Shown here piece after piece: positions 35,265 to 44,495 of a DNA stretch of 64,000 nt. The notes beneath the pieces were generated by a model. It saw only the letters and a program-made list of their open reading frames with translations. It had not been told where the DNA came from and made no database searches. Position numbers and translations under genes: made by a program. Each line of letters starts with the position of its first letter. The first letter of the stretch is position 1. The stretch is from Curtobacterium sp. MCJR17_055 (GTDB lineage: Bacteria > Actinomycetota > Actinomycetes > Actinomycetales > Microbacteriaceae): positions 1-64,000 of the forward strand of contig NZ_QKLF01000002.1 in NCBI RefSeq assembly GCF_003224335.1. The letters run 5' to 3'.

Positions 35265-37430
35265 ATGGACACCGAACCGCAGCTGGACGGCGACTCCGTC
35301 GCGAACGACCTCGACGACTTCGACGAGGTCGTGGAGATCGAGCACGAGTCGCTGCCCTCGGACCGGTACTTCGACCGTGAGCTCAGCTGGCTCCGCTTCA
35401 ACCAGCGCGTGCTCGAGCTCGGTGAAGACCGGACGCAGCCGCTGCTCGAGCGTGCGAACTTCCTCGCGATCTTCGCGTCGAACCTCGACGAGTTCTTCAT
35501 GGTCCGCGTCGCCGGCCTGAAGCGCCGCATCGACACCGGCATCGCGGTCCCCACCAACGTCGGTCGCGCGCCGAGCGACGTCCTGCGCGACATCGCGATG
35601 AAGGCGCACGAGCTGCAGGAACGGCACGCCAACGCCTTCATCGGGTCGCTCAAGCCCGACCTCGACGCCGCCGGCATCCACGTCGAGCACTGGTCCGACC
35701 TGGGCGAGGACGACCGCCTGCGGATGCGTGAGTACTTCAGCGAGCAGATCTTCCCGGTGCTCATGCCGCTCGCAGTCGACCCGGCACACCCGTTCCCCTA
35801 CATCTCCGGCCTCTCGCTCAACCTGGCGGTGCGGGTGCGCAACCCGAAGTCGCAGCGGCAGGAGTTCGCGCGCCTCAAGGTGCCGCAGAACTACCCGCGC
35901 TTCATCAAGCTCCCGGACGACAACTCGGGGCGGCTGCGCTTCATCCCCCTCGAAGACCTCATCGCGAACCACCTGCCGGACCTGTTCCCGGGCATGGAGG
36001 TCCTCGAGCACCACGTGTTCCGCATCACCCGCAACGAGGACGTCGAGATCGAGGAGGACGAGGCCGAGAACCTCATCCAAGCACTCGAGCGAGAGCTCCT
36101 CCGCCGTCGCTTCGGTCCGCCGATCCGGCTCGAGATCACCGAGGACATGGACCCGGTGACGCTCGACCTCCTGGTGCGCGAACTCGACATCACCGAGCAG
36201 GAGGTCTACCGCCTGCCGTCGCCGCTCGACCTCGGCGGGCTGTTCGAGATCGCCAAGATCGCCCGTCCCGACCTGCACTACCCGCGTCACGTCCCGACGA
36301 CCCCGGTGCAGTTCCAGCCGGGCGAACCGAACACGAAGCCCGACCTGTTCCGCGCGATCGCCGCGCGCGACGTCCTGGTCCACCACCCGTACGAGTCCTT
36401 CGCGACCAGCGTGCAGGCGTTCCTCGAGCAGGCCGCAGCCGACCCGAACGTCCTCGCGATCAAGCAGACGCTGTACCGCACGTCGGGCGACTCCCCCATC
36501 GTCGAGGCCCTCATCGACGCCGCAGCTGCCGGTAAGCAGGTCCTCGCCCTGGTCGAGATCAAGGCGCGCTTCGACGAGCAGAACAACATCACGTGGGCCC
36601 GCAAGCTCGAGAAGGCCGGCGTGCACGTCGTCTACGGCCTGGTCGGGCTGAAGACGCACTCCAAGCTGGTGCTCGTCATCCGCCAGGAGGGCGGGACGCT
36701 CAAGCACTACAGCCACATCGGCACGGGCAACTACAACCCGAAGACCTCGCGGATCTACGAGGACATGGGCCTCTTCACCGCGGACGACACGGTGGGCAAG
36801 GACCTGACGCGCCTGTTCAACGAGCTGTCGGGCTACGCCATCGAGAAGAAGTTCAAGCGACTGCTGGTCGCGCCGCTGCACCTGCGGAAGGGGCTGGTCA
36901 AGCGCATCCAGACAGAGGCGCAGAACGCCCGCGACGGGAAGCCCTCGGGCATCCGCATCAAGGTCAACTCGATGGTCGACGAGCAGATCATCGACGCGCT
37001 CTACCTGGCGAGCCAGGCCGGTGTCCCCGTCGACGTCTGGGTCCGCGGGATCTGCTCGCTGAAGCCCGGACTCGAAGGGGTCAGCGAGACCATCCGCGTC
37101 CGGAGCATCGTCGGACGGTACCTGGAGCACTCCCGGGCCTTCGCGTTCCACAACGACGGCGACCCGGTCGTCTTCATCGGCAGCGCAGACATGATGCACC
37201 GCAACCTCGACCGTCGCGTCGAAGCCCTGGTGCGGCTCACCGCTCCCGCGCACATCGACGAGGTCCAGGGGATGTTCGACCTGGCGATGGCCGAGACCAC
37301 CAGTTCGTGGCACCTGGAGTCGGACGGCGAATGGACCCGCCGCTCGACGGACGAGGACGGTCGACCGCTCGACGACGCCCAGAACGTGCAGATGCGGACG
37401 ATCTCGGCGCGGAAGCGCTCGACGCGGTGA
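35265..37430 (+). CDS. ppk: polyphosphate kinase 1
   Basis: A 721-residue PPK1 that reversibly builds polyphosphate from ATP. The N-terminal domain starts at [20 protein letters not shown] and includes [15 protein letters not shown]. The catalytic C-terminal domains have [18 protein letters not shown], the phospho-histidine segment [11 protein letters not shown], and [33 protein letters not shown] and [17 protein letters not shown] form the second half of the phospholipase-D-like site. The stop overlaps the next start as GTGA. With pstSCAB close by and a possible PHO box, it fits the phosphate-storage theme of this block. Confidence 0.94.
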   Translation: MDTEPQLDGDSVANDLDDFDEVVEIEHESLPSDRYFDRELSWLRFNQRVLELGEDRTQPLLERANFLAIFASNLDEFFMVRVAGLKRRIDTGIAVPTNVGRAPSDVLRDIAMKAHELQERHANAFIGSLKPDLDAAGIHVEHWSDLGEDDRLRMREYFSEQIFPVLMPLAVDPAHPFPYISGLSLNLAVRVRNPKSQRQEFARLKVPQNYPRFIKLPDDNSGRLRFIPLEDLIANHLPDLFPGMEVLEHHVFRITRNEDVEIEEDEAENLIQALERELLRRRFGPPIRLEITEDMDPVTLDLLVRELDITEQEVYRLPSPLDLGGLFEIAKIARPDLHYPRHVPTTPVQFQPGEPNTKPDLFRAIAARDVLVHHPYESFATSVQAFLEQAAADPNVLAIKQTLYRTSGDSPIVEALIDAAAAGKQVLALVEIKARFDEQNNITWARKLEKAGVHVVYGLVGLKTHSKLVLVIRQEGGTLKHYSHIGTGNYNPKTSRIYEDMGLFTADDTVGKDLTRLFNELSGYAIEKKFKRLLVAPLHLRKGLVKRIQTEAQNARDGKPSGIRIKVNSMVDEQIIDALYLASQAGVPVDVWVRGICSLKPGLEGVSETIRVRSIVGRYLEHSRAFAFHNDGDPVVFIGSADMMHRNLDRRVEALVRLTAPAHIDEVQGMFDLAMAETTSSWHLESDGEWTRRSTDEDGRPLDDAQNVQMRTISARKRSTR

Positions 37431-38374
37431 GTGGAGGGCAGGCAGGCCCGGTCGTCGCGGCCGGGGCCGTGGTGTGGCGCGAGCAGGACGGCGTCCCGCT
37501 CGTGCTCCTCATCCACCGGGAGCACCACAAGGACGTCTCGTTCCCCAAGGGCAAGGTCGACCCGGGCGAGAGCGTGCCGGAAGCAGCGGTCCGCGAGATC
37601 GACGAGGAGACCGGGTACCGCGTACACCTCGGCGCTCCCCTCGGTCGCGCCGAGTACGTCCTGCCCAGCGGACGCGACAAGGTCGTGCACTACTGGTCGG
37701 CGCGGGTGAGCCGGAAGGAGTTCGAGCGGGCGGGGGTCTTCCGCCCGAACGACGAGGTGGCCGCCGTCGAGTGGGTGTCGATCGACGACGCCCGCGCGCG
37801 GCTCACCTACGAGCGGGACGTCGCGATCCTCGAGCGCTTCGCCGAGCGCGCGGCGGCAGGCGAGCACGACACCTTCGCCCTGATCGCCCTGCGGCACGCG
37901 AAGACCGTCCCCGGTTCGGACTGGGACGGGCCCGATGCGACCCGCCCCCTCCTGCCGGTCGGACGGGCACAGGCGAAGTCCGTGGCGGCGCCGGTCGCGG
38001 CGTTCGGTCCGAAGAAGATCGTCAGCAGCACTGCCGCGCGGTGCCTCGCGACCGTCGAGCCGCTGTCCTCCAGGACGAAGCTCGGCGTCTCGAACACCGC
38101 CGACATCAGTCAGGACGCGCACGAACGTGGCACCGCCGACGTCAAGGGCGTCGTACGGAAACGCCTCGACAAGGGCAAGTCCGCGGTGCTGTGCTCGCAC
38201 GGCCCCGTGCTGCCGGACATCATCTCCCGGATCGCGAACGACACCGCCGACGACCGGGCGCGGTTCGACCTCCGCCGGGCCGCCATGCTCTCGGTCGGGG
38301 ACTTCGCCGTCATGCACATCGCCGGCCGCAAGCTCGTCGCGGTCGAGACGCACCGCAACACCGTCAGCGCCTGA
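37427..38374 (+). CDS. mutT1: NUDIX hydrolase fused to histidine phosphatase (MutT1-like)
   Basis: A 315-residue two-domain protein. The N-terminal NUDIX domain (about 1-140) carries the full box in [20 protein letters not shown] plus TGY. The C-terminal domain (about 155-315) is a histidine phosphatase of the SixA type, opening [10 protein letters not shown] with the catalytic RH pair. Mycobacterial MutT1 has the same fusion and hydrolyses 8-oxo-dGTP and diadenosine polyphosphates, preventing mutation from oxidised nucleotides. The GTG overlaps the ppk stop, and the ppk-mutT1 order is conserved in mycobacteria. The exact substrates are inferred. Confidence 0.88.
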   Translation: MSGGQAGPVVAAGAVVWREQDGVPLVLLIHREHHKDVSFPKGKVDPGESVPEAAVREIDEETGYRVHLGAPLGRAEYVLPSGRDKVVHYWSARVSRKEFERAGVFRPNDEVAAVEWVSIDDARARLTYERDVAILERFAERAAAGEHDTFALIALRHAKTVPGSDWDGPDATRPLLPVGRAQAKSVAAPVAAFGPKKIVSSTAARCLATVEPLSSRTKLGVSNTADISQDAHERGTADVKGVVRKRLDKGKSAVLCSHGPVLPDIISRIANDTADDRARFDLRRAAMLSVGDFAVMHIAGRKLVAVETHRNTVSA

Positions 38375-38736
38375 CGAAAGGCCCGAGCAGCCCGTCAGCG
38401 AGGAGTCCGCCGCCCGATCGGCGAGCCCGGCCGTCCGGCGGCCCGGCCACCGCCAGGACGTGCAGCCCGTCAGGACGGATGACCCGGAACCGGGCCGTCC
38501 GACAGGACGGGCAGCCTGGAACCAGCCGTCCGTCAGCACGGGCTGCCACCCGGCCGGGCCGTCGGGAAGCCGAAGAGATCAGCATGGCAGGACCCGCGTC
38601 CGGCACGGACGCCGACCATCGGGACCCACCTCAGCCGGTGACAGGCCCGCGGTGTCCCCCGAGCCTCCCGGCCGGAGGGCAGCGTGCCCCTGATCCTGCC
38701 CGTGCACGCCGACCCGCGTCCGCCGACCCGCACCGG
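38375..38736. other. gene-free GC-rich spacer upstream of pstS
   Basis: No convincing gene. Short degenerate repeats around CAGCCCGTCAGGACGG and GGAACCAGCCGTCCGTCAG give several overlapping weak hairpins between about 38390 and 38560. The functional promoter elements of pstS begin at 38737. Confidence 0.5.
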
Positions 38737-38791
38737 GTGAACCCCGCGTTCACCTCCCGTTCACCGGAGAGCGTCATCCCGGTCACCTCTC
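38737..38791 (+). promoter_or_regulatory. PHO box array upstream of pstS
   Basis: Consecutive 11-bp units contain GTTCACC (38748), GTTCACC (38759) and GGTCACC (38781), with weaker units before and between them. The last unit ends five bases before a TACAGT -10 hexamer, so a bound regulator would take the place of a -35 box, as in class II activation by PhoB/PhoP-type proteins. RegX3 encoded in this window is the likely activator. Confidence 0.8.
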
Positions 38792-38796
38792 GTCCC

Positions 38797-38802
38797 TACA
38801 GT
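38797..38802 (+). promoter_or_regulatory. -10 hexamer TACAGT of the pstS promoter
   Basis: TACAGT lies just downstream of the PHO box array and about 72 bases before the GTG start, giving a leader of roughly 65 bases with its own ribosome site (AAGGGA). Confidence 0.65.
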
Positions 38803-38873
38803 CGCTCCCGGGTCAGCACCGGCCCGGGGACCACACAGCGGTCCCACTGCACTCACCTCCCGAAGGGACCCCT

Positions 38874-39989
38874 GTGAACATCAAGCGAATCGGCTCGGTC
38901 GCGGCAATCGCGATCGCCGGCGCCGTCGTGCTCTCCTCCTGCGCGGCGAACGAGGACGCGGGCAACGGCGGATCGTCGTCGCCCTCCGCCGCCTCGGGTG
39001 TCGACTACTCGAAGCTCTCCGGCACCCTCACCGGCTCGGGCTCCTCCGCGCAGCAGACCGCCGAGGCCACCTGGGCCGCCGGCTTCCAGGAGCAGGCTTC
39101 CGGCGTCACGGTGAACTACACGCCCGACGGCTCCGGTGCCGGGCGCGAGAACTTCATGTCGGGTGCCGCTGACTTCGCCGGCTCCGACGCCGCGCTGAAG
39201 GAAGAGGAGCTCTCCGGCGAGTTCAAGAACTGCGCCGCGGACTCCAAGGGCATCGACATCCCCGTCTACATCTCCCCGATCGCGATCGCCTACAAGGTCG
39301 ACGGCGTCTCGGACCTCACCCTCGACGCGAAGAGCATCGCGGGCATCTTCTCCGGCAAGATCACCAAGTGGAACGACGACGAGATCGCCGCGCTGAACGA
39401 CGGTGTCGACCTGCCGGACTCGAACATCACGGTCGTCCACCGTTCGGACGACTCGGGCACCACACAGAACTTCTCCGAGTACGTCTCCGCGAACGCCGGT
39501 GACGTGTGGACCGAAGAGCCCAGCCAGACCTTCCCGTACGAGGTCGGCGACAGCGCGAAGGGCACCTCCGGTGTGGCCTCGGCGATGCAGGGCGCCTCGA
39601 ACGCGATCACCTACATCGACGACTCCGGCGCCGGTGACCTCGACAAGGCCAAGCTCATGGTCGGCGACACGGCCACCGAGCTCTCGGCCGAGGGCGCTGC
39701 CCAGGTCGTCGCCGACTCCGACGTCGCCACGGGCCGCGAGGAGAACGACCTCGCGATCGACATCGACCGCAAGGACACCGCTGAGGGTGCCTGGCCGCTC
39801 GTGCTCGTCTCCTACGCCATCGCGTGCCAGGAGTACGAGGACAAGGACAAGGCCGACCTCGTGAAGGCGTACCTCGGCTACGTCGTGTCCGAGGACGCGC
39901 AGAAGGCCGCGGCGACGGAGGCCAAGTCGGCCGCCCTGTCGTCCGACCTCGCGGAGAAGGCCGCAGCGGCGGTCGCCTCCATCAAGTAA
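38874..39989 (+). CDS. pstS: phosphate ABC transporter substrate-binding lipoprotein PstS
   Basis: A 371-residue high-affinity phosphate receptor. The signal peptide (SVAAIAIAGAVVLSSC) ends in a lipobox with cysteine at residue 23, anchoring the protein outside the membrane. Phosphate-binding features include LTGSGSSAQQ near the N-terminus of the mature protein, PDGSGAGRENF, and HRSDDSGTTQNF, which supplies backbone and Asp contacts. The GTG start follows AAGGGA. It is first of pstSCAB and is induced by phosphate starvation through the PHO boxes. A strong hairpin after the stop separates it from pstC. Confidence 0.94.
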   Translation: MNIKRIGSVAAIAIAGAVVLSSCAANEDAGNGGSSSPSAASGVDYSKLSGTLTGSGSSAQQTAEATWAAGFQEQASGVTVNYTPDGSGAGRENFMSGAADFAGSDAALKEEELSGEFKNCAADSKGIDIPVYISPIAIAYKVDGVSDLTLDAKSIAGIFSGKITKWNDDEIAALNDGVDLPDSNITVVHRSDDSGTTQNFSEYVSANAGDVWTEEPSQTFPYEVGDSAKGTSGVASAMQGASNAITYIDDSGAGDLDKAKLMVGDTATELSAEGAAQVVADSDVATGREENDLAIDIDRKDTAEGAWPLVLVSYAIACQEYEDKDKADLVKAYLGYVVSEDAQKAAATEAKSAALSSDLAEKAAAAVASIK

Positions 39990-40000
39990 GTCCCGCTCGC

Positions 40001-40040
40001 GCCCGGACGCCGGTCCCACCCACCTGACCGGCGTCCGGGC
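40001..40040 (+). terminator. 15-bp perfect hairpin between pstS and pstC (attenuator-like)
   Basis: Arms GCCCGGACGCCGGTC and GACCGGCGTCCGGGC pair perfectly around a 10-base loop. Lying between the first and second genes of one operon, it is likely to stop part of the transcripts or protect the pstS 3' end, making more binding protein than permease. Confidence 0.7.
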
Positions 40041-40149
40041 TCTCGCCCGTCCCGACGCGAGCCGCCTCCGCGCCCGTCGCGATCCCCACGAACCACCTCT
40101 CCCCCGAACCCTCGCGCTCACCCCGACGCGATCCTCCGACAGGAGCTCC

Positions 40150-41100
40150 ATGACGACCGCACCGGTCCGAGACCAGGACACCGCCACCCCGTCGAAGCCC
40201 AAGGCCGTCGTCCGCATCGGCGATCGGGTGTTCTCCACCGCCTCCGTCGTGGCGGGCAGTCTCATCCTCTTCGTCCTCGCGCTCGTCGCGGCGTTCCTCA
40301 TCTGGCAGAGCCTCCCTGCGTTCTCGGCGAAGGCCGGCGACCTGCCGAACGACGCCGCGAACTTCTGGGACTACGTCGGCCCGCTCGTCTTCGGCACGGT
40401 GTGGTCGGCGTTCCTGGCGCTCGTCATGGCCGTGCCGCTGTCGCTCGGCATCGCGCTCTTCATCTCGCACTACGCGCCGCGCCGCCTGGCACCGGTGCTC
40501 GGGTACGTCATCGACCTGCTGGCCGCGGTCCCGTCGGTCGTCTACGGACTGTGGGGCATCGTGGTGCTGGCACGGTTCGTCCGCCCGTTCTACGAGTTCC
40601 TCAACGAGCACTTCGGCTGGATCCCGCTGTTCTCCGGTCAGGTCTCCGGGACCGGGCGCACCATCCTCACCGCGTCGATCGTCCTCGCGGTCATGGCGAT
40701 CCCGATCATGACCGCCGTCATGCGCGAGATCTTCTTGCAGGCGCCGACCCTGAACGAGGAAGCGGCCCTGGCCCTCGGCGCGACGCGCTGGGAGATGATC
40801 CGGATGTCGGTCCTGCCGTTCGCCAAGTCCGGCATCGTGTCCGCGATCATGCTCGGGCTCGGTCGTGCACTCGGCGAGACGATGGCGATCGCGCTGGTCC
40901 TGTCGGTGTCGACGAACATCACCTTCAACCTGATCGGGTCGCTCAACCCGTCGACCATCGCGGCGAACATCGCGCTGCAGTTCGCCGAGGCCTCGGGGAC
41001 TGCGCTCAACGCCCTGGTCGCCTCCGGCCTGATCCTCTTCGTCATCACCCTGGTCATCAACATGCTCGCGCGGTACATCGTCCGCAAGCGAGTCTCCTGA
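40150..41100 (+). CDS. pstC: phosphate ABC transporter permease PstC
   Basis: A 316-residue inner-membrane permease with six hydrophobic helices, starting with VVAGSLILFVLALVAAFLIW. The ABC-contact loop is REIFLQAPTLNEEAALALGATRWE, of which the EAA-type core EEAALALGAT is clear. It pairs with PstA to form the phosphate channel. AGGAGCTCC precedes the ATG. The next gene, pstA, starts 20 bases after its stop. Confidence 0.93.
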   Translation: MTTAPVRDQDTATPSKPKAVVRIGDRVFSTASVVAGSLILFVLALVAAFLIWQSLPAFSAKAGDLPNDAANFWDYVGPLVFGTVWSAFLALVMAVPLSLGIALFISHYAPRRLAPVLGYVIDLLAAVPSVVYGLWGIVVLARFVRPFYEFLNEHFGWIPLFSGQVSGTGRTILTASIVLAVMAIPIMTAVMREIFLQAPTLNEEAALALGATRWEMIRMSVLPFAKSGIVSAIMLGLGRALGETMAIALVLSVSTNITFNLIGSLNPSTIAANIALQFAEASGTALNALVASGLILFVITLVINMLARYIVRKRVS

Positions 41101-41119
41101 CGGGAAAGGTCGCACCCCG

Positions 41120-42199
41120 ATGTCCCTCGCACTCCGTCAGCCCGCCGGCAACGTCTTCGCCAACGGGAAGCTCCACAAGTCCGTCCCGTGGCTGCTCCTC
41201 ATCGGCAGCTGGGTCGCCCTCGGCCTGGTGTTCGCCCTGCTCGCCGCCAGCGGCGCCACGGAGGACTTCAACATCGTGGCCGCGGTCTTCCTCGGCACGG
41301 TCCTGTTCGACGTCCTCATCGTCGTCCTCTCCCGGATCGTCGAGGGTGGGCGGAAGGCCGTCGACCGGCTCATCACCTCGCTCGTCGTCACCGCCTTCGT
41401 GATCGCGGTGCTGCCGCTGATCTCCCTGCTCTACACGGTGCTCGCGAAGGGCCTGGCCCGCTTCGACGCCCAGTACTTCTCGTACTCGATGCGCGGGGTC
41501 ATCTCCGAGGGCGGCGGCGCGGTCCACGCCCTCGTCGGCACCCTGGAGATCACGCTCTTCGCAGCGCTCATCAGCGTGCCGATCGGCCTCCTGACCTCCA
41601 TCTACCTGGTCGAGTACGGCAAGGGTCCGCTCGCCCGAGGGATCACGTTCTTCGTCGACGTCATGACGGGCATCCCGTCGATCGTCGCCGGCCTCTTCGC
41701 CTACTCGCTCTTCGCGTTGATCCTCGGCCCGGGCTCGCGCTTCGGCCTGGTGGGCTCGATCGCCCTCGCGGTGCTGATGATCCCGATCGTCGTGCGCTCC
41801 ACCGAGGAGGTCCTGAAGATCGTGCCGATGGAACTCCGCGAAGCCTCGTACGCGCTCGGTGTCCCGAAGTGGCTCACGATCGTGAAGGTCGTGCTCCCCA
41901 CGAGCCTCGCCGGCATCACGACCGGTGTGATGCTCTCGATCGCCCGCGTCATCGGCGAGACCGCGCCGCTGCTCGTCACGGCCGGCTTCACCTCGAGCAT
42001 GAACTACGACCTGTTCGGGGACCCGATGATGACGCTGCCGGTGTTCGCGTACACGCAGTACTCGCAGCAGGGCGCCAACCCGGTGCCGTTCGTCGACCGG
42101 GCCTGGACGGCAGCGCTGCTCCTCATCCTCATCGTGATGGTGCTCAACCTGCTCGCCCGCTTCATCACCCGCCTCTTCGCCCCGAAGCTCCCGCGCTAG
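41120..42199 (+). CDS. pstA: phosphate ABC transporter permease PstA
   Basis: A 359-residue permease, longer than average because of an N-terminal extension with two or three extra helices ([20 protein letters not shown] and [17 protein letters not shown]). The core has six helices and the EAA loop in [18 protein letters not shown]. It forms the channel with PstC. GGAAAGG precedes the ATG. It is third gene of the operon, and pstB follows after 73 bases. Confidence 0.93.
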   Translation: MSLALRQPAGNVFANGKLHKSVPWLLLIGSWVALGLVFALLAASGATEDFNIVAAVFLGTVLFDVLIVVLSRIVEGGRKAVDRLITSLVVTAFVIAVLPLISLLYTVLAKGLARFDAQYFSYSMRGVISEGGGAVHALVGTLEITLFAALISVPIGLLTSIYLVEYGKGPLARGITFFVDVMTGIPSIVAGLFAYSLFALILGPGSRFGLVGSIALAVLMIPIVVRSTEEVLKIVPMELREASYALGVPKWLTIVKVVLPTSLAGITTGVMLSIARVIGETAPLLVTAGFTSSMNYDLFGDPMMTLPVFAYTQYSQQGANPVPFVDRAWTAALLLILIVMVLNLLARFITRLFAPKLPR

Positions 42200-42272
42200 C
42201 GCGGGACACCGGCATCCCCCTCCACCCGACTTCCCGCCCCGGCGGTTCGACCACCCAACCAGAAGGATCCAC

Positions 42273-43052
42273 GTGTCCAAGCGCATCGAGGTCGACGGCC
42301 TCAACGTCTACTACTCGAAGTTCAAGGCCGTCGAGGGCGTCGACATGACGATCGAGCCCCGCACCGTCACCGCCTTCATCGGCCCGTCCGGCTGCGGCAA
42401 GTCGACCTTCCTCCGCACCCTGAACCGCATGCACGAGGTCATCCCCGGTGCGTACGTCGAGGGTTCGGTCAAGGTGGACGGCGACGACCTGTACGCCCCC
42501 GGCGTCGACCCGGTCATCGTCCGTCGTCAGGTCGGCATGGTCTTCCAGCGCCCGAACCCGTTCCCGACGATGTCCATCAAGGACAACGTGCTGGCCGGCG
42601 TCAAGCTGAACAACAAGCGCATCTCGCGGTCCGAGGCCGATGACATCGTCGAGCGCTCGCTGCAGGGTGCCAACCTGTGGAACGAGGTCAAGGACCGCCT
42701 CGAGAAGCCCGGCATGGGCCTGTCCGGTGGTCAGCAGCAGCGTCTCTGCATCGCCCGCGCGATCGCCGTGCAGCCGGACGTGCTCCTCATGGACGAGCCG
42801 TGCTCAGCGCTCGACCCGATCTCCACCCTCGCCATCGAGGACCTCATCGAGGAGCTGAAGAAGGACTTCACGATCGTCATCGTGACCCACAACATGCAGC
42901 AGGCCTCGCGCGTCAGCGACAAGACCGCGTTCTTCAACATCGCGGGCACCGGTCAGCCCGGTCACCTCATCGAGTTCGACGACACCGCCACGATCTTCTC
43001 GAACCCGTCCGTCAAGTCGACCGAGGACTACGTCTCGGGTCGCTTCGGGTGA
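42273..43052 (+). CDS. pstB: phosphate ABC transporter ATP-binding protein PstB
   Basis: A 259-residue ABC ATPase that powers phosphate import. Walker A is GPSGCGKST, the signature is [14 protein letters not shown], Walker B is [13 protein letters not shown], and the switch histidine is in IVTHNMQQA. The PstB-specific [14 protein letters not shown] segment after Walker A is present. The GTG start follows AAGGA. It is last of pstSCAB, followed by a strong hairpin terminator. Confidence 0.95.
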   Translation: MSKRIEVDGLNVYYSKFKAVEGVDMTIEPRTVTAFIGPSGCGKSTFLRTLNRMHEVIPGAYVEGSVKVDGDDLYAPGVDPVIVRRQVGMVFQRPNPFPTMSIKDNVLAGVKLNNKRISRSEADDIVERSLQGANLWNEVKDRLEKPGMGLSGGQQQRLCIARAIAVQPDVLLMDEPCSALDPISTLAIEDLIEELKKDFTIVIVTHNMQQASRVSDKTAFFNIAGTGQPGHLIEFDDTATIFSNPSVKSTEDYVSGRFG

Positions 43053-43085
43053 TCAGCCGCCGGTCGGTCCGCTGACCACCAGCCG

Positions 43086-43127
43086 GGAGGCCCGGTGCAC
43101 GTCCGCCACGGACGGCACCGGGCCTCC
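43086..43127. terminator. hairpin terminator after pstB
   Basis: Arms GGAGGCCCGGTGC and GCACCGGGCCTCC (13 bp) continue into an inner CGTCCG/CGGACG stem with a tiny loop, then CTGTC. It is the strongest copy of the GGAGGCCCG family here. Confidence 0.85.
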
Positions 43128-43167
43128 TGTCGTTGCGTCCACAGGCCCGGGCCCTGCGTCCCACGAG

Positions 43168-43368
43168 ACACACCCGTTTGAGCGGCACGCCCCCGTCGAC
43201 ACTCGACGCCCCCGTCCCCACACGACGCCCCGTCTGCGCGGCACGCCCCGTCCCCACGCGACGCCCCCGTCTGCGCGGCACGCCCCGTCTGCACGACGCC
43301 GTCCCCACGGGACGCCCGCGTCTGCACGGCACGCCCCCGTCCGTACGAGACGCCCCCGAGCGCAGCGA
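43168..43368. repeat. degenerate tandem array, about 19-bp period (first arm)
   Basis: Roughly ten units of 16-19 bp begin ACGCCCCCGTC or ACGCCCCGTC and end GCGCGGC, CCACACG or similar. No gene is supported. It faces a second array of the same period across a small hairpin at about 43372-43391. Confidence 0.75.
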
Positions 43369-43371
43369 AGC

Positions 43372-43391
43372 GCCGCCGTTTTCGGCGGCGT
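43372..43391. repeat. central T-loop hairpin between the two 19-bp arrays
   Basis: CGCCGCCG, TTTT and CGGCGGCG form a perfect stem with a T loop at the turning point between the arrays. Confidence 0.65.
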
Positions 43392-43549
43392 CCGGCCCAC
43401 TCGGCGGCGTCCGGCCCACTCCGGAGCGTCTGGCGCACTCGGCGGCGTCCAGCGCCCGGCGGCGTCCGGCTCACCCGGCGGAGTCCGGCTCACCCGGCGG
43501 CGTCCGACCCACTCGGCAGCGTCTCGCGTGCCTGGCGGCGTCTCGCCGC
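43383..43549. repeat. degenerate tandem array, 19-bp period (second arm, opposite sense)
   Basis: About eight units resemble CGGCGGCGTCCGGCCCACT. Read on the opposite strand they become similar to the first array (ACGCCGCCGAG against ACGCCCCCGTC), so the pair forms a large imperfect inverted repeat of about 380 bp. Confidence 0.7.
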
Positions 43550-43572
43550 TCGGCGGACCGGCCGCACCACGA

Positions 43573-43618
43573 ACGGACGGGAGGCTCCGCACCAGCTGGT
43601 GGGGAGCCTCCCGTCCGT
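43573..43618. terminator. 16-bp perfect hairpin after the anti-sigma factor gene
   Basis: Arms ACGGACGGGAGGCTCC and GGAGCCTCCCGTCCGT pair perfectly; the loop itself contains the palindrome ACCAGCTGGT. It lies 20 bases past the anti-sigma stop at 43638 and also bounds the repeat arrays. Confidence 0.8.
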
Positions 43619-43637
43619 GGCGCAGGTGCGCGGGCGC

Positions 43638-44495
43638 TCAGGCCTCCGACGTCGGCACGGCCACGACCGGCTCGGAGGTCGGCTGGTCCGACCCGCCCGC
43701 CGGCTCGACCGTGATGCCGATCGTGTCACCGGCGACCATGGTGCCGCGGAGCACCGCTGACCGAACGCCGCCGTCGACGTCGTGCATGAGCCCGGCTGCC
43801 TCGATGGTGCCGCCGGACTCCTGCGAGCCGATGTACCAGAGCTCGTAGGTCTTGCCCTTCGGCGCGGCCTTGACCCCGTCGAGGATGACCGCGGAGCGCC
43901 CGAGCTGCCCGGACCACACGACCGTGGCGGTCCCGCCGCCCTTGACCTTCGCCGAGCTGCGCTGGAAGTCCGGCGCCGCGTAGATCTGGTCGAGGCCGGA
44001 GGCAGCCTGCGTGGTGGCGGGGGCGCCGCCGTCGTCCGAGAAGAGCGACGGGCCGACGCCGAGGCCGACACCGAGGAAGACGACGGCCACGGCGGCGGCG
44101 GCGCTGAGGGCGGCCGCGGGACGCTGGAACCAGCGGGCGCGGGCCTTCGTCGCGGCGCGACCGGAGTCGGAAGCGAGGTCGGCGACGGGCGCGGGCCGGG
44201 CCTCCTGGACGGGCTCGACGATGCCCTCCTCGTCGGAAGCTGACTGATCGAGCGCCGGCAGCTGCGGCGTCTGGGCGATCTTCGCCATGAGCGAGGCCTT
44301 GAGGTCGGCGCGGGGCGTGACCGGGGGCACGGCGTAGGCGAGGGCGAGGGCGGTCTCGCGCAGCGAGTCGGCCTCGAGTCGGAGTTCGGGAGCGGTGCGG
44401 AGGGCCTGCTCGACCGAGTGGCGCTCCTCGTCACTGAGCGCGTCGAGGGCGTGGGAGCCGGTCATCAGCTCCGGGTCGTCGTGTCGTTCGGTCAT
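43638..44495 (-). CDS. rskA: anti-sigma factor, RskA family
   Basis: A 285-residue membrane anti-sigma factor. The cytoplasmic N-terminus starts with a zinc-finger-like helical region (SHALDALSDEERHSVEQAL) that would hold the sigma factor. One membrane helix (AALSAAAAVAVVFLGVGLGV) lies near residues 128-147, and the external RskA domain contains GKTYELWYIGSQESGGTIEAAG. The C-terminus is Pro/Ser-rich. Its ATG overlaps the sigma gene stop as ATGA. In this family, cleavage of the membrane protein releases the sigma factor; the inducing signal is not evident here. Confidence 0.88.
   Translation of the reverse strand: MTERHDDPELMTGSHALDALSDEERHSVEQALRTAPELRLEADSLRETALALAYAVPPVTPRADLKASLMAKIAQTPQLPALDQSASDEEGIVEPVQEARPAPVADLASDSGRAATKARARWFQRPAAALSAAAAVAVVFLGVGLGVGPSLFSDDGGAPATTQAASGLDQIYAAPDFQRSSAKVKGGGTATVVWSGQLGRSAVILDGVKAAPKGKTYELWYIGSQESGGTIEAAGLMHDVDGGVRSAVLRGTMVAGDTIGITVEPAGGSDQPTSEPVVAVPTSEA

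Noticed and set aside
43053-43637. Protein genes in the 19-bp repeat arrays
   Set aside because: Several frames are open only because of the repeat composition; no start signals and no recognisable sequence.
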